From Alnus glutinosa (taxonomy: Eukaryota > Streptophyta > Magnoliopsida > Fagales > Betulaceae), in NCBI RefSeq assembly GCF_958979055.1, contig NC_084898.1, positions 13,689,001 through 13,753,000 of the forward strand: DNA of 64,000 nucleotides, in the 5' to 3' direction. The position numbers and the translations under genes are program-made. Below the pieces are notes generated by a model, which saw only the letters and a list, made by a program, of their open reading frames with translations, was not told where the DNA came from and did no database searches. Below are positions 59,193-64,000 of this stretch, piece after piece. The first letter of the stretch is position 1; the number at the start of each line of letters is the position of its first letter.

Positions 59193-62076
59193 TTTTAATG
59201 TCTAAAATTTGTTCACCAATTACAGGAAAAAAAAATAACGGCATTTTTTTTTTAATGTTTATTTTTGTTACATATATAAATTTCCACTTCTCTGCCAATA
59301 ATAATATATTATTGGTGCTTAATGGTAGCCCATATTTCAGAAACCCTATATCTCTTGAATCAATGGTGAATGTATCCTTGCTCTAATCTATAAAAGTATG
59401 AGTTTACTATAGCTAACACAAATTGAGAAGCAAGCAGCATCACTTACTTTAATTCAGGGCATTCTCTTTGCAAAAGTGAGATTAGACTCTTTCCTTAGGT
59501 AATATAAGACATGAGTACTTCTTTAATTTACCTCCCAATGTGGTGGGAATATTGGAAGTCCACATACATAATAGTTCCTCTAGGATACATCCCTATAAGT
59601 CACAAAAGAACTAACAACACAGAATTCTTTTTCCCATTCCATAAAGTAATTTATTTATTTTTTATGACGAGGAACCTCTCCAAGGCATGGCCATTTTGTG
59701 TACTCACCCCTGTCAGGTAAACTTCGGACCCATGTAAAACGCCTCCTCCACACGGATCAGGTAATACTCCGGCTTCGCCGGTGGGCTGGCCAAAGGAATT
59801 GTTTGCACCCAAAAGAATTCGAACTTTAGATCTCATGGGACTACGACAAAGACCAAGGCCTTTACCACTTAAGCCAACCCCTTGGGGCTATTCCAAAAGT
59901 AATTAAAGCAGGAATATAAAATATTATCCCAAAAGCAAAAGTCATAAATTCTATAGCAATGACAACTACACTGTGCAAGGAAAAAATACAATAATGAAAT
60001 TACATCCAAGCATAACCACTTGAACCAGCATTTTGGTAGAACGAAATGGCACTTGAACTAAGCATTTTGGTAGGATGAAAGGCCATGTAATGCAGATGTG
60101 CCTATAATAGCGTCAATAGAAAAAATTGGGTTATAGTAGAACAAATTTTGTTGACATAATTGGCTACTAGAAAACCAACTCTAAGAGAAATGCACAAGTT
60201 TGATTCAAAATTTTTATTTTTATTTTTATTTTTTTTATTATTTTTTTTTTTTTTATACTAGTAATATTTAGGATTTAGGAAAAATGTTAACCTAGAGGTA
60301 GCAAATAATCTTACGCAGTTTTCTTCTTTTAGGTTCAAGAAATCTCTTACAAAATTTTGATTAATATCTTTACATACATCACTTGTGAGTCTAGCATGAT
60401 CCAGCCAATACCCTAAGAGAGAATGCCTAGAGAAACATTAACATTAAGGTCTCATTTGGCTTAGGAAAATAAATAGTTATTATTGGGAATGAAGGAGTGT
60501 GGAATGGAATAGTTATTCACATTCCTTAATTTGGTGACAAAATATATGCCATAATTGGAATTGAATTAAAATTACTAAAAAACCCCCCACAATTTTTTTT
60601 TTCTTTCTAAAACTAAAATTTAAAATAAAAATAAAAAATAAAAAATAAAAAAACATTTGTTGTGGGTGGCCGGCCACCCACAGAAGAACCTGGGGTTGGC
60701 CGCACCACCCTCGGTGACACCGGGGATGGCCTTGGCCACCCCCGATGAGCATCGGAGGTGGCTGCGGCCACCCCCGAGAGACTCCGAGGGTGGTGGCCGC
60801 CACCCCCAAGAGGCTCCAGGGTAGTATCGGCCACCCCTGACGCCAATCGGGGGTGGTGCGGCCACCCTCAGGTTCTACTTTGGGTGGTCAGCCACCCACA
60901 GCAACAACAACGTTTTATTATTATTTTTTTTATTATTTTTTTTATTTAAGGGTTGAAGAGTTAAAACATAAAAAATAAAAAATTGGTTTTTTTGGGAAAA
61001 CGTTGCCTATTAATTAAGGAATAGTTATTCCTCTCATTTTTTTAGAGGAATGGGTATTCCTCTTCGTAAAGGAATAATTATTTATGGGAATAACAATTCC
61101 TAGGAATAGGTCTCTACCAAACAAAAGAACAGTTATTCCGTAGAAATAATCATTTCATTCTAAAGGTCTATTCCACAAACCAAACGAGGCCTAAGTAATT
61201 TTGTTGTTCAAATCTACTGCTGGAATGCTTATCAATCTTTGTTTACTCCTTGCAATAATCCAAAGATTCTATCTTCTTATGGAAACACATTTTCTAATTA
61301 GGATCTATGAATTTCTTCCAGATTGACAAGGCAAACAAGAGAACTTATGTAATTTGATTTTTGCATATATTTATATGAGCCAGTGTGAGGCCCCAAGGAA
61401 TTGTTTGCATTTTGCACCCATGGAAATTAAAACCTTAAACCTGATGGTTATGCTACCAAAAAGTCTAAGGCCTTCACCACTTGAGCCAACCCCTTAGGGT
61501 TTAAAAAAAAAAGACTTTTTTTACATTAAGGGATGCTAGAAACTATATTTTTATCTCACAATGCAGGCAATCCCAACGAGTCCTTGTTAAAAAAATAAAA
61601 AATAAAAATAGCTAAAGGTTAATTGGGACTGTCAGTAAAGATTATGAGATAATTGTAAAATAAAAATTATAGTATATAGCATTACTCTTTTACACTTCTT
61701 CCGGAGCAAAGAGTTTCAACACATGGAATATTTAACTAAAATCATGCGTATAACAGGATGGTTCGAATTCATGACCACTACTCTAATTCCATATTAAATT
61801 CTCGAGCTGATAAAAAAAAATTATGAATTTAATCATTTAATTAGAGATTATAAGCTTCAAAATTAAAGAGTCAAGAACGAAAGTGGTGAAATGTAGCAGA
61901 CAAGTACCTTCAACACCCGAATGGAAGACGCCGAGGCCGAACCAGTAAAGGTAGTTATTTACGGGCGTGAGGTCATAGACATTGAGGTACAACAAAGCCC
62001 GACTTTTTTGTACTCCATCGCGCTGCTCGTTGTCCATGCTCGAGCTCGAGCTAGAGCTCAGCGGAAACAACCGCAT
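57091..62076 (-). CDS. deSI-like (PPPDE-domain) cysteine peptidase
   Basis: Four minus-strand exons, 62076-61908, 58927-58640, 58234-58154 and 57233-57091, join in phase to 226 residues. The start is the ATG of MRLFPLSSS; a second Met at codon 14 (MDNEQRDG) is also possible. The PPPDE domain covers about 28-148: VYDLTPVNNYLYWFGLGVFH with catalytic His52, EYGYGAHEY, FEVEPRSCPGF, and HLIAKNCNHFTDE with catalytic Cys126, then IPGWVNRLARLG. The C-terminal tail is acidic and ends EKPVRLARELM, as in plant homologues such as At4g17486. PPPDE proteins remove SUMO or ubiquitin from targets; substrate here is unknown. Both catalytic residues are present, so an active enzyme is expected. Intron 1 (3.0 kb) holds a SINE, a SINE half, a MITE and a TC/AC microsatellite. 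Confidence 0.95.
57417..57460. repeat. (CA)n/(CG)n/(TA)n microsatellite in deSI intron 3
   Basis: Runs of CA, then CGCG, then CACA and TATA follow each other. The tract makes a false extension of the exon-4 reading frame upstream of the true acceptor. Confidence 0.85.
59133..59191. repeat. (TC)n(AC)n microsatellite in deSI intron 1
   Basis: About 19 TC units run directly into about 11 AC units. The compound tract is likely length-polymorphic. Confidence 0.92.
59652..59890 (-). mobile_element. tRNA-derived SINE with target duplication
   Basis: Read on the minus strand it starts near GGGGTTGGCTTAAGTGGTAA (box A-like) and has AAAGTTCGAATTC (box B-like) about 45 bases later, then a unique body and a short A/T-rich tail. 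The flanks TTCCATAAAGTAATT (59637-59651) and TTCCAAAAGTAATT (59891-59904) are a target duplication with one indel. It lies in the sense orientation in intron 1 of the deSI gene. Two partial relatives occur at 61388-61500 and 56435-56528. Confidence 0.85.
60448..61191. mobile_element. PIF/Harbinger-like MITE with GC-rich repeat core
   Basis: Ends GGTCTCATTTGGCTTAGGAA and, reversed, GGCCTCGTTTGGTTTGTGGA, with TAA on each side (60445-60447 and 61192-61194). The arms hold GGAATAGTTATTC and GGAATAACAATTCC words. The core (60661-60898) is a run of GGTGGC/GGCCACCC repeats with a loose period of about 40 bp. It gives overlapping false open frames on the minus strand. Confidence 0.82.
61388..61500 (-). 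mobile_element. 5' half of a tRNA-derived SINE
   Basis: On the minus strand it reads AGGGGTTGGCTCAAGTGGTG then AAGGCCTTAGAC and TTTAAGGTTTTAATTTCC, followed by GGGTGCAAA...CAATTCCTTGGGG. This parallels the tRNA-like half of the SINE at 59652-59890. The 3' half is absent. Confidence 0.65.
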
Positions 62077-62530
62077 TTTTTTTCTAAGACCCAACACATA
62101 TATTCCAAGACTCACAAGCCCATCATCTTCAACACCAATCCAAGAAAACCCTATTAAAAAAAAAAAGGTTCACACCGATTCAAATAAATTACAGGCAGAA
62201 GAGAAACCCTGAAAAGGAAAGAGAGAGTAGAATTTGGAGATTTGGAGGGATCGGAGGGAAAAACCACGGGAAATTGAAATGGGTTTGGGGAAGAGAGAAT
62301 TAGAAAAAGGAAGATCTTACAAACAGAGAGTGAAAATTACAGATGAATCGGATGCTCAATTTAGGGGGAAAATAATGTGGCAGTAGACCTGAGAATGAGA
62401 TCGGAGCAGTCACCGGCTTTGCTCCTCTGCAAACTCTGCTGTTTTCAATGAATTGGGATTTGGGAGGATCTTTTTGCTGGGATTTGATGATAGACTTTAA
62501 TTGAACTTCTAAAGTGAACGGGGTTTTTCA
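62077..62530 (-). promoter_or_regulatory. Leader and promoter region of the deSI gene
   Basis: Upstream of the ATG on the minus strand the sequence becomes purine/pyrimidine-biased (GAGAGAGTAGAATTTGG, AGAGAGAATTAGAAAAAGG on the plus strand), as is common for plant leaders. No certain TATA box or transcription start could be fixed. Confidence 0.4.
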
Positions 62531-62621
62531 CTTACAATAATGCCCTTGCTTTTTTCTCACATATAACCAGTATTCCCTTTGACTACTCCTCCACAGATAG
62601 TGATAAAAATAATAAAATATT

Positions 62622-62847
62622 GGGATTTGATTCATACACAACATTATCACAACAACCATACAACAATCATACAACAACCCCTCACATGATGGTGGGTCCT
62701 AGTGTGTGGGGTCCACCATCATGTGAGGGGTTGTTGTGTGGTTGTTGTGTTGGTGTTGTAAATTTAACATTTTTCTATTTACCCACCATCATGTGAGGGG
62801 TTGTTGTATGGTTGTTGTGATAATGTTGTGTATGAATCAAATCCCTC
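62622..62847. mobile_element. Hairpin MITE with 9-bp target duplication, nested in an older MITE
   Basis: GGGATTTGATTCATACACAA at the left is complemented by GTGTATGAATCAAATCCC at the right. The flanks TAAAATATT (62613-62621 and 62848-62856) are identical. Within it, CCTCACATGATGGTGG and its complement CCACCATCATGTGAGG form a further hairpin (62679-62728), and the latter word is repeated at 62784. The right flank is the right half of the 55186-type MITE, so this copy landed inside, or next to, an older element. Confidence 0.8.
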
Positions 62848-62920
62848 TAAAATATTACCAGCCACGTCAGCTTGTTGTGGGATTGTTGTGAGAAATGAGT
62901 GTAGGAATCATTTATCATAT
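62848..62920. repeat. Right half of a 55186-type MITE
   Basis: AATATTACCAGCCACGTCAG and TTGTTGTGGGATTGTTGTGA and GAAATGAGTGTAGGAATCAT match, nearly base for base, the right arm at 55303-55366. The left arm is missing. Confidence 0.75.
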
Positions 62921-62935
62921 ATATATATGAAAAAT

Positions 62936-63052
62936 ATTATTTGCACTACGGGGTATAACATGGGCACAACACCCCATCACATAGAGGTAGGTCCTAGTGT
63001 GTAGAGTCCACACATATGTGAGGAGGTGTTGTGCCCCCGTAGTGCAAATAAC
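62936..63052. mobile_element. Hairpin MITE, about 117 bp
   Basis: TTATTTGCACTACGGGG at the left pairs with CCCCGTAGTGCAAATAA at the right, and ACACCCCATCACATA pairs loosely with the complementary TATGTGAGGAGGTGTT. The loop carries GGTCCTAGTGTGTAG, shared with the loop of the element at 62622. Confidence 0.7.
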
Positions 63053-63072
63053 AAGTCTATATATACATATGA

Positions 63073-63196
63073 GAAGTGATACATGCACTACAAGTGCACA
63101 ACATCATCAAGGCACATTGGAGGAGGCCCACATATATGGGCCTCCTCCAATGTGCCTTGATGTTATCCACTTGTAGTACACTTGTAATTCTAACAT

Positions 63197-63200
<4 letters not shown>
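63073..63200. mobile_element. Hairpin MITE with perfect 26-bp inner stem
   Basis: 63105-63130 (CATCAAGGCACATTGG...) and 63137-63162 are perfect inverted copies around a six-base loop. Outer arms (GCACTACAAGTG with CACTTGTAGTAC) extend the pairing. Transcription in either direction would give a long hairpin RNA. Confidence 0.75.

Positions 63201-63244
<44 letters not shown>
63201..63244. repeat. (TA)n microsatellite
   Basis: About 22 TA units directly follow the hairpin MITE. Confidence 0.95.
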
Positions 63245-63247
<3 letters not shown>

Positions 63248-64000
63248 AATTATGACATTCGAAAGAACCACTTATCAAAATGCCTAAATCTTTCTCTCAC
63301 TTAAATATTTTTTTTATTCTTACTTTATTCTTATATTAATCTTTATTTCAATTGTCATTCTTCAAACACTCATTTTCTAACGGAAATGTTTTTCCAACCA
63401 TCATATTCTTTCGGTACAAATAAGACTATTTCCTCTCCGATCTTCATTCACCTCAACAGATGTTTCTTTTTCAGTTCAATCCTTGTTTTTTCTCTATGAC
63501 TCGCTCTCTATTTCACAAAATGCTTCTAATCGAGTTAGACTCTAATAAATAATTGGAGATAATTGTAAAACTTATTATGAAAGAAGTTAACATCATATTG
63601 TCGTTCCAAAAAATGTTGTAAGTTCATCTAGCATGATTGCTTGCAAGCCCATGAAAGCCTTTTTCTTGACTATTTTGTTGAACTACCAATATATCCTCAC
63701 AAATATTTCTGAAGAAGATTTCGCATGAGTTGTACTCTTTTTCTCTGTATTCAATATGAGATAAAAGTTCACAAACCTTATTTTGTCAAAGGAAAAGATA
63801 GCTCCAAAAGACTCAATTTTTTCTCCCTTTAAAAGATTACCGCTGTACTTGGGACGCTTCCATGTGGTGTTACAACCAATATTCTCTGGATTTGATCAAT
63901 GTTTCAATATAATTTTATGCGTTTTATTGTCTTGAGCGCTACATGAGGCATCCTAACGCTGTTGCATCAACTCCATGGATTTGAGCTTTTCTTCAACATG
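63245..64000. other. AT-rich sequence to window end
   Basis: No open frame, RNA or repeat end that I can support on either strand. Composition is uniformly AT-rich with scattered C/T-rich patches. Confidence 0.5.

Noticed and set aside
60513..60865. Overlapping minus-strand frames rich in Gly, Pro and Trp
   Set aside because: Translation of the GGTGGC core repeat of the MITE at 60448-61191.

Overview
This is a nuclear window from a flowering plant. The genes are split by GT-AG introns, they encode plant-specific or plant-typical proteins (a PQT3-type RING ligase, cytosolic ribosomal protein L15, a plant deSI-like peptidase, a GUB_WAK_bind membrane protein), and the gaps are AT-rich and packed with plant transposon families. 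The repeat flavour (LINE 3' ends with a 'GTATACTTCC' signature, GGGGTGGC-centred foldback elements) and the gene order suggest a woody rosid dicot, possibly Fagales; that placement is inference.

Layout. 1-7.9 kb: accessory DNA with two hAT insertions whose 8-bp target duplications can be read directly (317-895 and 1082-5673, the second carrying a dead transposase gene). 7,988-26,577 (+): an AIM24-family gene of ten exons, stretched to 18.6 kb by two huge introns. Intron 3 holds a whole LTR retroelement (14,155-21,897, target duplication GATAC) that has gag and a plant-transposon-domain ORF but no room for pol. 26.6-33.2 kb: a MITE-rich gap including a Mutator-like element that has captured a PPR-gene fragment. 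34,165-41,582 (+): a fifteen-exon PQT3-like E3 ubiquitin ligase (DWNN + CCHC + RING, 851 aa). 41.6-45.9 kb: nested foldbacks and a Harbinger-like MITE filled with a CpG-rich minisatellite. 46,150-48,556 (+): RPL15 with a textbook ribosomal-protein promoter. 51,001-54,088 (-): a two-exon membrane protein with a GUB_WAK_bind-like ectodomain but no kinase or RING. 57,091-62,076 (-): a four-exon deSI-like (PPPDE) peptidase with SINEs and a MITE in intron 1. 62.1-64 kb: its promoter side, then a cluster of small hairpin MITEs.

Five genes are supported, all reconstructed exon by exon with matching splice phases. Four of them (RPL15, PQT3, AIM24-like, deSI-like) have Arabidopsis counterparts that, from memory, lie close together on chromosome 4 (At4g17390, At4g17410, At4g17420, At4g17486), so this looks like a conserved block expanded by transposons. 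The genes do not form a pathway. Most of the remaining sequence is recognisable mobile DNA; many elements were placed to the base by their target-site duplications. All exon coordinates and comparisons were made by eye.
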